NCBI GenBank assembly: GCA_007118445.1
Contig: SKRP01000006.1
Coordinates: 1-22,732 of the forward strand
Reading direction: 5' to 3'
Origin: Natronohydrobacter sp.
Lineage (GTDB): Bacteria; Pseudomonadota; Alphaproteobacteria; Rhodobacterales; Rhodobacteraceae
DNA: 22,732 nucleotides
Made by a program: the position numbers and the translations under genes. Below, one piece after another: positions 1 through 6,986 of this stretch. The notes under the pieces were generated by a model that was not told the origin of the DNA, did no database searches, and saw only the letters and a list, made by a program, of their open reading frames with translations. Each line of letters begins with the position of its first letter. Position 1 is the stretch's first letter.

Positions 1-620
1 CCGGCAGGCGACAGGCCGGTTTCGGGCTGCGCAGCATGGGCGGTGCGGCCCGCATAGGCAAGGTGCCAGCCGACCGAGGCGCAGCTCGCCACCCCCGGCG
101 CGACCGCAAGACTGCCCAGCGCCATGCCCGGCATGTTGTGCAGCGCAAAGGCCCAGTCGGGCTGCAAGTCAGCAAAGCGCGGATCGGCCAGCACCGCGCG
201 CGCACCTGCGCCGGTTTCCTCGGCAGGCTGAAACAGCAGGATCACCTGTCCGGTCCGGGGTGGGTTGCGCGCCAGCCACAGGCCCAGCCCGGCGAGAATC
301 GCCATATGCCCGTCATGACCGCAAAGATGCGCGCGGCCCGCGCAGCGCGAGGCATGGGCGAGCCCGGTCTGTTCCATGATCGGCAGCGCATCCAGTTCGG
401 CCCGGAACAGCACATGCGGGCCGGGCCGGCCACTGTCATAAACCAACGCCAGACCTGTGCCGCCCAACCCCTCGATGCGTTGTGTCGGGGCCGTGTCATG
501 CAGAAATGCACCGATCCGGGCCGCCGTGGCTGCTTCCTCGCCCGACAGATCGGGATGGGCGTGAAGCGTGCGGCGCAATTCGGTCAGCGCGCTCAGGTCT
601 TGCGGGGTCAGACAGGTCAT
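1..620 (-). CDS. M20-family peptidase/amidohydrolase (hippurate hydrolase-like), 5' part only
   Basis: The first 206 residues of a metal-dependent amidohydrolase of the M20D type (hippurate, N-acetyl or IAA-amino-acid hydrolases); the rest lies beyond the left edge. Visible signatures are the N-terminal RRTLHAHPDLSGEE (about 16-29), RAELDALP (73-80), the metal-binding CGHDGH (Cys100, His102), the PAEE acidic pair (Glu134-Glu135), an HN (His161), and GRTAHAAQPE (His195) entering the dimerisation domain. Catalytic Glu and metal ligands look intact. I prefer the ATG at 620 because GGGG sits about 6 bases upstream. An in-frame ATG at 626 would add two residues. There is no signal peptide, so a cytoplasmic enzyme that hydrolyses an amide to release an amino acid is likely; the substrate cannot be read from sequence. 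It lies about 50 bases downstream of the two MBL genes on the same strand and could be co-transcribed with them. Confidence 0.9.
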   Translation of the reverse strand, partial: MTCLTPQDLSALTELRRTLHAHPDLSGEEAATAARIGAFLHDTAPTQRIEGLGGTGLALVYDSGRPGPHVLFRAELDALPIMEQTGLAHASRCAGRAHLCGHDGHMAILAGLGLWLARNPPRTGQVILLFQPAEETGAGARAVLADPRFADLQPDWAFALHNMPGMALGSLAVAPGVASCASVGWHLAYAGRTAHAAQPETGLSPA

Positions 621-670
621 TTCCATCCCCGCATGTCAAGCAATCCGGGCGGGTTTGTCCAGTCCCGCGC

Positions 671-1624
671 TCACTCCCATTCCATTTCGGCGAAAACCAC
701 ACCTGCATTGCGCGTGGCCAGTTCGTCGAATGTGTCAAGATGGGCGAAAGGCGACTGGTCGACATAATAGGCGCTGGTCAGGTCGCCGCCCGCGTCGATA
801 TGCTCGCCGATGCGGTCGCGCAGCCAGACCAGATAATCGCGGGTATAGCGGCGCACCTGCGCCATGTTGGTCGGGTGGCCATGGCCGGGAATGACATAGG
901 TCGCGCCCAGCGGTTCCAGCGCATTGTCCCAGGTGTCGATCCAGCAGGAGGTGCAGGTGCCCTCGAAAATCGGCGGCATACGTTCCTGAAAGGCGATATC
1001 CCCCGCGATCAGAAGGGACTGGTCGGGCAGCCAGACCTGCGTATCGCCGGGGCTGTGGGCCGGGCCCAGATGCAGCACCTCGATGCGGAAATCGCCCATC
1101 GTGATCTCGACCCGGTCCGTGAAGGTTTCGGTCGGCGGCATGGGCATCGTGCCCTCGGCACGTTCGCGGGCGTAATTCTGCAGGCTTGCGAAAGCCTGAC
1201 CCGAATCCTTCTCGAATTCGCGCGCGGCATCGACATGGGCCAGCACCGGCACGCCCTGTTCGATCCAGTAGTTATTCCCCAGCATGGCATGGCCCTGCCC
1301 GTTCTCGGCAATGACCAGTTTCACCTCCTGATCGGTGCGGGCGCGGATTTCGTCATGCAACGCCTGCGCCAGCATGTAAGAGGCCCCGGAATTGACCACC
1401 ACAACCCCGTCACCTGTGATGATGAAGCTCAGATTGTTGTTATGGCCGGCATTCTCATAGGTCGGCGGGGCCGTGGCCCCGATCGAGGTCCAGACATGCG
1501 GGATGACCTCGACCGGTTTGTTATAGAGTGTGGATTGCGGATATTTATCGGCGATGTCCTCGGAGGCGCTGGCCAGCCCGGCCCAGAGCAGACTGGTCAG
1601 AACGATCAGGAAGTTGCGTGTCAT
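671..1624 (-). CDS. exported MBL-fold hydrolase-like protein with degenerate metal site (SoxH-like)
   Basis: A 317-residue protein with a Sec-type signal peptide (hydrophobic residues 5-18, cleavage near ASA-SED). It follows the metallo-beta-lactamase plan: VVVVNSGASY strand (75-83), HLGPAHSPGD (His190), LLIAGDIAF (Asp209) and VIPGHGHPT (His248/His250). The first metal motif, normally THxHxDH, reads E107-N-G-Q-G-H-A113, so three of its four ligands are replaced. A CTSC pair (Cys224, Cys227) is also present. The start at 1624 is preceded by GAGG; a longer frame opening at 1681 would overlap the upstream gene and remove the signal peptide from the N-terminus. It starts one base after the stop of the upstream MBL gene. 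Length and the pairing with a 304-residue MBL protein resemble the soxG-soxH pair of Paracoccus, hence a SoxH-like call by analogy. Function unproven; possibly a periplasmic thiol-ester or sulfur-compound protein. Confidence 0.85.
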   Translation of the reverse strand: MTRNFLIVLTSLLWAGLASASEDIADKYPQSTLYNKPVEVIPHVWTSIGATAPPTYENAGHNNNLSFIITGDGVVVVNSGASYMLAQALHDEIRARTDQEVKLVIAENGQGHAMLGNNYWIEQGVPVLAHVDAAREFEKDSGQAFASLQNYARERAEGTMPMPPTETFTDRVEITMGDFRIEVLHLGPAHSPGDTQVWLPDQSLLIAGDIAFQERMPPIFEGTCTSCWIDTWDNALEPLGATYVIPGHGHPTNMAQVRRYTRDYLVWLRDRIGEHIDAGGDLTSAYYVDQSPFAHLDTFDELATRNAGVVFAEMEWE

Positions 1625-1625
1625 C

Positions 1626-2540
1626 TCATACCTCGGTCGTGAAAACATAGCGGCCCTCGCCCTGCTTCTCGGCGCGGCCAATGCCGCCGCCGGGCAGGTG
1701 AAAGCCCAGGATCAGAAGGTCTTCGGCCGTGATACGGTCCAGAAGCTGCAGCCGGGTGGTCGCGGCCATATCGGGGATCTGGTCGGCGCTGCTTTCCCAG
1801 TCGGGGCGCTCGAAGGCCAGATGCGGATTGGCCAGCGCATCGCCCACGACCATCAGCCCCTGTCCCCCGGCCCGCAGCGCAAAACCCATATGGCCCGGCG
1901 TATGGCCCGGCGTCGAGACCGCCTGAACCCCCGGCAGGATTTCGGCCCCGTCCTCGAACAGCTGCACCTGGTCCTCGATCTCGACCAACCGGCGCTGCGC
2001 CCCCACCGCAAAGGACTGGCGCGCGGCCCCGATCGTATCCACCGTATCGGGGTCCATCCAGTAATCCCATTCGGCGCGACCCATCAGGATCTGGGCCTCG
2101 GGCAGTAATGGCTCGTCGAAATCATCCAGCAACCCCCAGAGATGGTCCGGATGGGCATGGGTGATCACCAGATGGGTCACATCCTCGGGGTGCAGGTCGA
2201 GCGCGGCCATGGCATCAGGCAGATCGCCGACCGTGGACATGAAATCGGGGCCAGCGCCAATGTCGAACAGCACAGTCCGGTCGCCATCGCGCAGCAGCAC
2301 CAGATTGCAGGGCGGCTCGTAGACATCGCCGGTCAGGCCGTGGCGTTCGAGAATGGGGTCAAGCTGTTCCGGCGGCTGGTCCACCCCCAGAAAATCCAGC
2401 GGCAGCACAAGATGGCCATCGGACAGCATGTCGATGCGTGTTGTGCCGAAATCGAGCGTGGTTCTTGCGCGCAACTGCTGCGGAAGCGCCAATGCGAGCG
2501 CCATTGCGCCCGTGCCGTGAAGAAATTGGCGTCGTAGCAT
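1626..2540 (-). CDS. exported MBL-fold metallohydrolase (SoxG-like)
   Basis: A 304-residue metallo-beta-lactamase-superfamily hydrolase. The N-terminus MLRRQFLHGTGAMALALALP has an RRQFL twin-arginine-like motif and a hydrophobic stretch, so Tat export to the periplasm is likely. The metal site is complete: THAHPDH (His128, His130, Asp132, His133), STPGHTPGH (His213 or His217), VVGDAL (Asp234) and LGFHLPGG (His281). The start at 2540 has a strong GGAGGG about 6 bases upstream. It reads directly into the second, degenerate MBL gene with a one-base gap, so the two are translated together. The order (304 then 317 residues) matches the soxG-soxH arrangement known beside soxF in Paracoccus. Here the pair is about 10 kb from the rest of the sox genes, so the assignment is an inference. 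The real substrate is unknown; such enzymes cleave lactones, thioesters or sulfur esters. Confidence 0.87.
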   Translation of the reverse strand: MLRRQFLHGTGAMALALALPQQLRARTTLDFGTTRIDMLSDGHLVLPLDFLGVDQPPEQLDPILERHGLTGDVYEPPCNLVLLRDGDRTVLFDIGAGPDFMSTVGDLPDAMAALDLHPEDVTHLVITHAHPDHLWGLLDDFDEPLLPEAQILMGRAEWDYWMDPDTVDTIGAARQSFAVGAQRRLVEIEDQVQLFEDGAEILPGVQAVSTPGHTPGHMGFALRAGGQGLMVVGDALANPHLAFERPDWESSADQIPDMAATTRLQLLDRITAEDLLILGFHLPGGGIGRAEKQGEGRYVFTTEV

Positions 2541-2676
2541 GATAACCCTCCCTCAAAATGGACGCTCCACCGGAACGGCAGAGCGCAGACACGGGATGCG
2601 AGGGAGAGCGCATCTAACAATGCGCAGATTACCCGAGAATTTGCCGGGCACAAGGGGGCGGCCGCAGCCTGGCATC

Positions 2677-2709
2677 AAAAAAGGGCCACCCGGCCTCCCG
2701 GATGGCCCT
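2677..2709 (-). terminator. intrinsic terminator of the HU gene
   Basis: On the minus strand a 12-bp stem (arms 2698-2709 and 2682-2693, one G-U pair) with a 4-base loop is followed by a run of six U (2677-2682). It starts 19 bases after the HU stop codon. The C-A mismatch on the plus strand becomes G-U on the minus strand, which supports the minus orientation. Confidence 0.9.
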
Positions 2710-2727
2710 GATCAGATGCATCTGCAA

Positions 2728-3018
2728 TCACTCGTTGACCGCGTCCTTCAGGGCTTTGGCGATGGTGATACGCACAGTCTTGTCCGCCGCCTTGGTCATG
2801 GTTTCGCCTGTCGCGGGGTTACGCACCTGACGTTCAGGACGGGCGCGGCACATGACCTTGCCGATCCCCGGCACAGTGATTGCGCCACCTGCGGCAACTT
2901 CGCTGGTCACGATTTCGGACAGGGCGTCGAGCGCAGCATTTGCGGTTTTCTTGTCAGTGCCCATCTTTTCCGACAATGCGGCGACAAGCTGCGTCTTGGT
3001 CATCGGCTTCGCGGTCAT
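2728..3018 (-). CDS. HU-family DNA-binding protein
   Basis: A 96-residue small basic protein of the HU/IHF family, which bends and compacts DNA in the nucleoid. Typical features are the N-terminal helical part (KTQLVAALSEKMGTDKKTANAALDAL...), the beta-region GKVMCRARPERQVRNPATGE (the flexible arm RNPATGE that enters the minor groove), and the C-terminal helix AKALKDAVNE. The arm lacks a Pro in the form RNPQTG but keeps RNP, as in HU. The start at 3018 follows GAGGAG at about 7 bases; an internal Met6 is a weaker option. The gene is monocistronic: a promoter-like pair lies upstream (3070-3099) and a strong terminator directly downstream. Homodimer HU is expected in this group, but whether another HU/IHF subunit exists elsewhere cannot be seen. 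Confidence 0.95.
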   Translation of the reverse strand: MTAKPMTKTQLVAALSEKMGTDKKTANAALDALSEIVTSEVAAGGAITVPGIGKVMCRARPERQVRNPATGETMTKAADKTVRITIAKALKDAVNE

Positions 3019-3069
3019 TTCACGCTCCTCGGTATGTCTTCTGGATCAGGGTATATCCGTATCGAGGCG

Positions 3070-3099
3070 CATATAGCCCGGATTTTTCGGGGCGTGCAA
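3070..3099 (-). promoter_or_regulatory. candidate sigma-70-type promoter for the HU gene
   Basis: On the minus strand TTGCAC (3094-3099) and TATATG (3070-3075) are separated by 18 bases. A start near 3063 would give a leader of about 45 bases with the GAGGAG ribosome-binding site. Judged by eye only. Confidence 0.4.
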
Positions 3100-3238
3100 T
3101 CGCAACTTCCCGATTTCCAGTTCTGAAACCCGCAAATAACATTGGGAAAAAGCGCTTTTTCGCGCGCGCAGTTGCGATCGGCCGGAGCTGACGCAAGGTC
3201 ATCTTGCGCCCTGTTTTCTGAATGCGGCCAGAGCGGGC

Positions 3239-3271
3239 GCGATGCGGCAAACCCGCGCCTTGCCACATCGC
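3239..3271 (-). terminator. stem-loop after amn, possible terminator without U-tract
   Basis: Arms 3260-3271 and 3239-3250 form a 12-bp stem with a 9-base loop. The single imperfect pair is U-G on the minus transcript but C-A on the plus strand, so the structure belongs to the minus strand. It starts 29 bases after the amn stop. No run of U follows, so it may protect the 3' end or act with Rho. Confidence 0.4.
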
Positions 3272-3299
3272 ACCGAGGCCGCCACGGGCAGTTCCAGAA

Positions 3300-4781
3300 T
3301 TACAGGAAAGCCGTCTCGTCAAAGGAGCGCAGCTTGCGGCTATGGATCTTTTCCAGCGGCATTTCACGCAGCAATTCCATCGCCCGGATCCCGATCTGCA
3401 GATGTCGTGCCACCTGTGTCTTGTAGAAGCTCGAGGCCATGCCCGGCAGTTTCAGCTCGCCATGCAGCGGCTTGTCGGACACGCACAGCAGCGTGCCGTA
3501 GGGCACCCGGAAGCGAAACCCGTTGGCTGCGATAGTGGCGCTTTCCATATCCAGCGCCACCGCGCGCGACTGGCTGAGACGCTGCACCGGCCCGGACTGG
3601 TCGCGCAATTCCCAATTGCGATTGTCGATGGTCGCCACTGTGCCCGTGCGCATGATGCGCTTCAGCGCGTAGTCTTCGAGTTCGGTCACCTGCGCGACCG
3701 CGTCCTGCAGCGCGATCTGGATTTCCGCAAGCGCCGGGATCGGCACCCAGACCGGCAGATCGGCATCAAGCACATTGTCTTCGCGCAGATAGGCATGGGC
3801 GAGGACGAAATCGCCCAGCGCCTGGCTGTTGCGCAGCCCCGCGCAGTGCCCGACCATCATCCAGGCATGCGGGCGCAGCACCGCGATATGGTCGGTCGCG
3901 GTCTTGGCATTGGACGGCCCGACCCCGATATTGACCAGCGTGATCCCGGCCCCATGCGCGCGCTTCAGGTGATAGGTCGGCATCTGCGGCAGGCGCGGCA
4001 GATCCGGGATGGGCGCGTCCGGCGTGGTGATCTCGGCATTGCCAGGGGCGACGAAGGACGTGTAGCCGCTATCGGGGTCGCCAAGCTGCGCGCGGGCAAA
4101 GGCTTCGAATTCATCGACATAGAACTGGTAATTGGTAAACAGGATGTAATTCTGGAAATGATCGGCGGATGTCGCGGTGTAATGCGCCAGTCGGGCCAGC
4201 GAATAATCCATGCGCTGCGCCGAAAACAGCGCCAGCGGGCGCGACCCGTCGGGGTTGCGACTGCCTGCGCCGTTGACGAAGTCATCATTGGTGGTGGCCA
4301 GATCCGGCACATCGAACAGATCGCGCAATGACAGCGCCAGTTCGCCATTCTCGGGCAGGCTGACATCGCCGCGCCCGGCCATGGCGAAATGCAACGGAAT
4401 CGGCGTTGTCGAGACGCTGATACTGACCGGGACACCGTGATTCTGGATCAGAAGCCCGATCTGCTGGCGCAGGTAATTGCGAAACAGCACGGGCTGGGTG
4501 ACAGTCGCGGCATAGATGCCCGGCTCGGTGACATGGCCGTAGCTCAGGCGCGAATCGATCTTGTCAAAGCGTGTCGTGGTGAAGCGGATTTCGGGGTAGA
4601 AGGCGCGATACCTGGCCGTGGCCTCCCCGCCCTGTGCGAGCCTGTTGAACGCATCGATCAGGAAATTCGTGGCGGTGGCATAGAGCCGTTCAAGACAGTC
4701 AACAGCGTCCTGCGCATCGCTGAAGCTTTGCGGCGGGACCGTCTCTGGCGTCAGAATCGGCAGGCTTTTATCAGAACTCAT
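3300..4781 (-). CDS. amn: AMP nucleosidase
   Basis: A 493-residue protein recognised as AMP nucleosidase, which splits AMP into adenine and ribose 5-phosphate in the cytoplasm and so adjusts the adenylate pool. The N-terminal half (about 15-180) is the Amn-specific domain, with ARYRAFYPEIRFTTTRFDKIDSRLSYGHV and QPVLFRNYLRQQ. The C-terminal half is a nucleoside-phosphorylase (PNP/UDP-like) fold with ITLVNIGVGPSNAKTATDHIAVLRPHAWMMVGHCAGLR and the substrate-binding DMESATIAANGFRFRVPYGTLLCVSDKPLHGELKLPG. Length fits the family. The start at 4781 is supported by AAGGA about 8 bases upstream; the frame stays open to 4871 but the added residues do not look like Amn. It is transcribed away from the deacetylase gene and faces no partner on its strand. 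The enzyme family is usually regulated by ATP and phosphate at the protein level. Confidence 0.95.
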   Translation of the reverse strand: MSSDKSLPILTPETVPPQSFSDAQDAVDCLERLYATATNFLIDAFNRLAQGGEATARYRAFYPEIRFTTTRFDKIDSRLSYGHVTEPGIYAATVTQPVLFRNYLRQQIGLLIQNHGVPVSISVSTTPIPLHFAMAGRGDVSLPENGELALSLRDLFDVPDLATTNDDFVNGAGSRNPDGSRPLALFSAQRMDYSLARLAHYTATSADHFQNYILFTNYQFYVDEFEAFARAQLGDPDSGYTSFVAPGNAEITTPDAPIPDLPRLPQMPTYHLKRAHGAGITLVNIGVGPSNAKTATDHIAVLRPHAWMMVGHCAGLRNSQALGDFVLAHAYLREDNVLDADLPVWVPIPALAEIQIALQDAVAQVTELEDYALKRIMRTGTVATIDNRNWELRDQSGPVQRLSQSRAVALDMESATIAANGFRFRVPYGTLLCVSDKPLHGELKLPGMASSFYKTQVARHLQIGIRAMELLREMPLEKIHSRKLRSFDETAFL

Positions 4782-4909
4782 GTCATGTCCTTGTTGAAAT
4801 CGCCGGTCCGGCGCTGGGCGCAGACTGCCATTGCCTGACAGGACGGGCAAGCGCGACCGGAGCAAAATCACTCTTCCCCCCTTTTGCCGGATCGACTAGC
4901 GTCAGACCC

Positions 4910-5845
4910 ATGACAACAGCTTATCTGACCCATCCCGACGCCCTGCGCCATCAGACACCGTCCGGCCATCCTGAACAGATTGCCCGGATCGAGGCGATTT
5001 CCCACGCAATCGACACGCCCGACTTCGCGCCGCTGATGCGCCATGACGCGCCGCTCGCTGAAGAGGCGCAGCTTCTGCTCTGCCATCCGGCGGCCTATAT
5101 CGACCGTATCCGCAAGGCGATCCCTGCCGCAGGGATCTATCAGCTTGATGCCGATACGCATGTGTCGAACGGGTCGTTCGATGCGGCCAGCCGTGGCGTC
5201 GGCGGGGCCTGTCACGCGGTCGATCTGGTCATGGCCGGGACCGCGCGGAATGCCTTTGTCGCCATGCGCCCGCCGGGCCATCACGCCGAAACCCAGACGC
5301 CAATGGGGTTTTGTCTGTTCGGGACTGTGGCGATTGCCGCGAAACACGCGATGGAACGCCATGGATTGTCGCGCGTCGCCGTGGTCGATTTCGATGTGCA
5401 TCACGGCAATGGCACGCAGGATCTGCTCTGGTCAGAGGACCGCGCGCTGTTTGTGTCCAGCCATCAGATGCCGCTCTGGCCTGGCTCCGGGCGGCCCGAG
5501 GAACGCGGCGCGCATGGCAATGTGCTGAACCTGCCGCTTGCGCCCGGCACGGATGGGGCGGGCTTCCGGCGCGTCTATGAGGATATGGTCCTGCCGCAGC
5601 TGGAGCGTTTCGCGCCCGAACTGGTGATCGTCTCGGCCGGGTTTGACGCGCATCGCGATGACCCGCTGGCCCAGCTGGACCTGGTCGAGGATGATTTCGC
5701 CTGGGTCACAGGCGCGCTGTGCGATATTGCCGCGCGCCATGCGCAGGGGCGTCTGGTCTCTTGCCTTGAAGGCGGCTATGACCTGCAGGCGCTGGCGGCA
5801 AGTGTCGCGGCGCATATCCGGGTCTTGATGGAGAAGGGCGCATGA
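4910..5845 (+). CDS. histone deacetylase-family hydrolase (acetylpolyamine amidohydrolase / AcuC-like)
   Basis: A 311-residue zinc hydrolase of the HDAC superfamily (class II/bacterial type), expected to remove acetyl groups from lysine, polyamine or similar amines in the cytoplasm. The active-site elements are complete: RPPGHHAE (His124, His125), VVDFDVHHGNGTQDLLW (zinc ligands Asp162 and His164), SAGFDAHRDDPL (zinc ligand Asp246) and LEGGYDL (Tyr290, transition-state Tyr). SGHPEQIARIEAI near the N-terminus is also typical. The ATG at 4910 has only a poor ribosome-binding site. The stop overlaps the xseB start in ATGA, so it leads the deacetylase-xseB-ispA-dxs operon. Deacetylase genes of this type are commonly found ahead of xseB-ispA in Rhodobacterales, as I recall. 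No substrate can be deduced; a link to isoprenoid synthesis is contextual only. Confidence 0.92.
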   Translation: MTTAYLTHPDALRHQTPSGHPEQIARIEAISHAIDTPDFAPLMRHDAPLAEEAQLLLCHPAAYIDRIRKAIPAAGIYQLDADTHVSNGSFDAASRGVGGACHAVDLVMAGTARNAFVAMRPPGHHAETQTPMGFCLFGTVAIAAKHAMERHGLSRVAVVDFDVHHGNGTQDLLWSEDRALFVSSHQMPLWPGSGRPEERGAHGNVLNLPLAPGTDGAGFRRVYEDMVLPQLERFAPELVIVSAGFDAHRDDPLAQLDLVEDDFAWVTGALCDIAARHAQGRLVSCLEGGYDLQALAASVAAHIRVLMEKGA

Positions 5846-6081
5846 GCGAACGGGCCGTAGAAGAGATGAGCTTCGAGGAAGCCCTGCGCAATCTGGAAGA
5901 GATCGTCACACGGCTGGAACGCGGCGATGTCGCACTGGAGGACTCGATTGCGCTCTATGAACGCGGCGCAGCGCTGAAAAAGCATTGCGAGGCGCGGTTG
6001 CAGGCCGCGCAGATGCGGGTCGAGGCGATCCGCATGGCCGAAGATGGCCAGCCCGGCGGAACGGAGCCGTTCACCGCATGA
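5842..6081 (+). CDS. xseB: exodeoxyribonuclease VII small subunit
   Basis: A 79-residue, helical protein with the XseB signature SFEEALRNLEEIVTRLERGDVALEDSIALYERGAALKKHC. XseB binds the large subunit XseA to form exonuclease VII, which digests single-stranded DNA in the cytoplasm. The family is usually 70-90 residues, so the gene is complete; the last 20 or so residues are low in conservation. It overlaps the upstream deacetylase stop by ATGA and its own stop overlaps the ispA start by ATGA, a sign of translational coupling across three genes. xseA is not in this window. The xseB-ispA-dxs order is widespread in bacteria. Confidence 0.95.
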   Translation: MSERAVEEMSFEEALRNLEEIVTRLERGDVALEDSIALYERGAALKKHCEARLQAAQMRVEAIRMAEDGQPGGTEPFTA

Positions 6082-6953
6082 CCGAGTTTGACCGCGCGCT
6101 GGCCGACGCGGCCCCCCGGATCGAGGCGCGGCTGCAACAGGCCATAGCAGAATTGCCTGCCTCAAGCGTACGCGATGCGATGGCCTATGCCGCACAAGGC
6201 GGCAAGAAATTGCGCGGTTTTCTGGTGCTGGAATCCGCGCGGCTGCACGGGATTGCACCCGAAATGGCGCTGCAGGCTGCCGCGGCCATCGAGGCGCTGC
6301 ATGTCAATTCGCTGATCCATGACGATCTGCCTGCTATGGATGACGACGATCTGCGGCGCGGGCAGCCAACAGTTCATGTGAAATGGGACGAGGCGACCGC
6401 GATCCTCGCGGGTGACGCTTTGCAAACCTTGGCCTTTGCCCTGCTGGCGCGCGACGATGCCGCGCCCACGCCCGAGGCGCGGCTGGACCTGATCGCGACA
6501 CTGGCACAGGCTGCCGGTGCGGCAGGTATGGTTCTGGGGCAGACGCAGGATATCGAAGCCGAGAAATCGCCGGTCCCGCTGTCGCTGGAGGCGATCACCG
6601 AATTGCAGAGCGGCAAGACCGGCGCGCTCTTCGCATGGGCCGCCTGCGCGGGGGCGCGCATGGTCCGGGCCGATCCCGCGCCGCTGGCCGCTTATGCGCA
6701 GGCGCTGGGCCTGGCCTTTCAGATCGCCGATGACATTCTCGATGTCGAAGGCGATGCCGCATTGGCGGGCAAGCGGCTGCAGAAGGATGCGGCGGCAGGC
6801 AAGGCGACTTTCGTGCTGCATCTGGGGCTCGATGGGGCGCGGGCACGGGCGCAAGCACTGGTGCAAGAAGCGCATGCGGCCCTTGCTCCTTACGGTGACG
6901 AGGCGCATCTGTTGCAGCAGACGGCGGATTTCGTTATTGCCCGTCGCAATTGA
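6078..6953 (+). CDS. ispA: polyprenyl synthase, farnesyl diphosphate synthase type
   Basis: A 291-residue trans-isoprenyl diphosphate synthase that condenses DMAPP/GPP with IPP in the cytoplasm. Both metal-binding motifs are present: the first aspartate-rich motif DDLPAMDDDD (82-91) and the second DDILD (218-222). GGKKLRGFLVL (41-51), AGDALQTLAF and LGLAFQIADD complete the family pattern, and the bacterial two-residue insert is present in the first motif. The start at 6078 is fixed by the ATGA overlap with xseB. The position five residues before the first Asp, Tyr in E. coli IspA, is Asn77 here, which may shift product length. It is followed after 33 bases by dxs, so first and later steps of isoprenoid synthesis are co-expressed. 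The alternative is a geranylgeranyl diphosphate synthase; context favours ispA. Confidence 0.93.
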   Translation: MTEFDRALADAAPRIEARLQQAIAELPASSVRDAMAYAAQGGKKLRGFLVLESARLHGIAPEMALQAAAAIEALHVNSLIHDDLPAMDDDDLRRGQPTVHVKWDEATAILAGDALQTLAFALLARDDAAPTPEARLDLIATLAQAAGAAGMVLGQTQDIEAEKSPVPLSLEAITELQSGKTGALFAWAACAGARMVRADPAPLAAYAQALGLAFQIADDILDVEGDAALAGKRLQKDAAAGKATFVLHLGLDGARARAQALVQEAHAALAPYGDEAHLLQQTADFVIARRN

Positions 6954-6986
6954 TACTGGCTCTGGCCGCCACGGGAAGTTTTGATC

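Noticed and set aside
482..1642. Long open frame on the plus strand opposite the SoxH-like gene
   Set aside because: Opposite-strand reflection of a clear signal-peptide MBL protein; no recognisable motif in its translation.
3147..3160. 14-bp palindrome AAAAAGCGCTTTTT upstream of the HU gene
   Set aside because: Conspicuous, but it lies about 50 bases upstream of the candidate -35 box and has no known match; it may be an operator, but a single palindrome in an AT-rich spot is not enough to call one.
3222..4331. Long open frame on the plus strand opposite amn
   Set aside because: AMP nucleosidase on the minus strand explains the region; the plus frame is low-complexity and basic.
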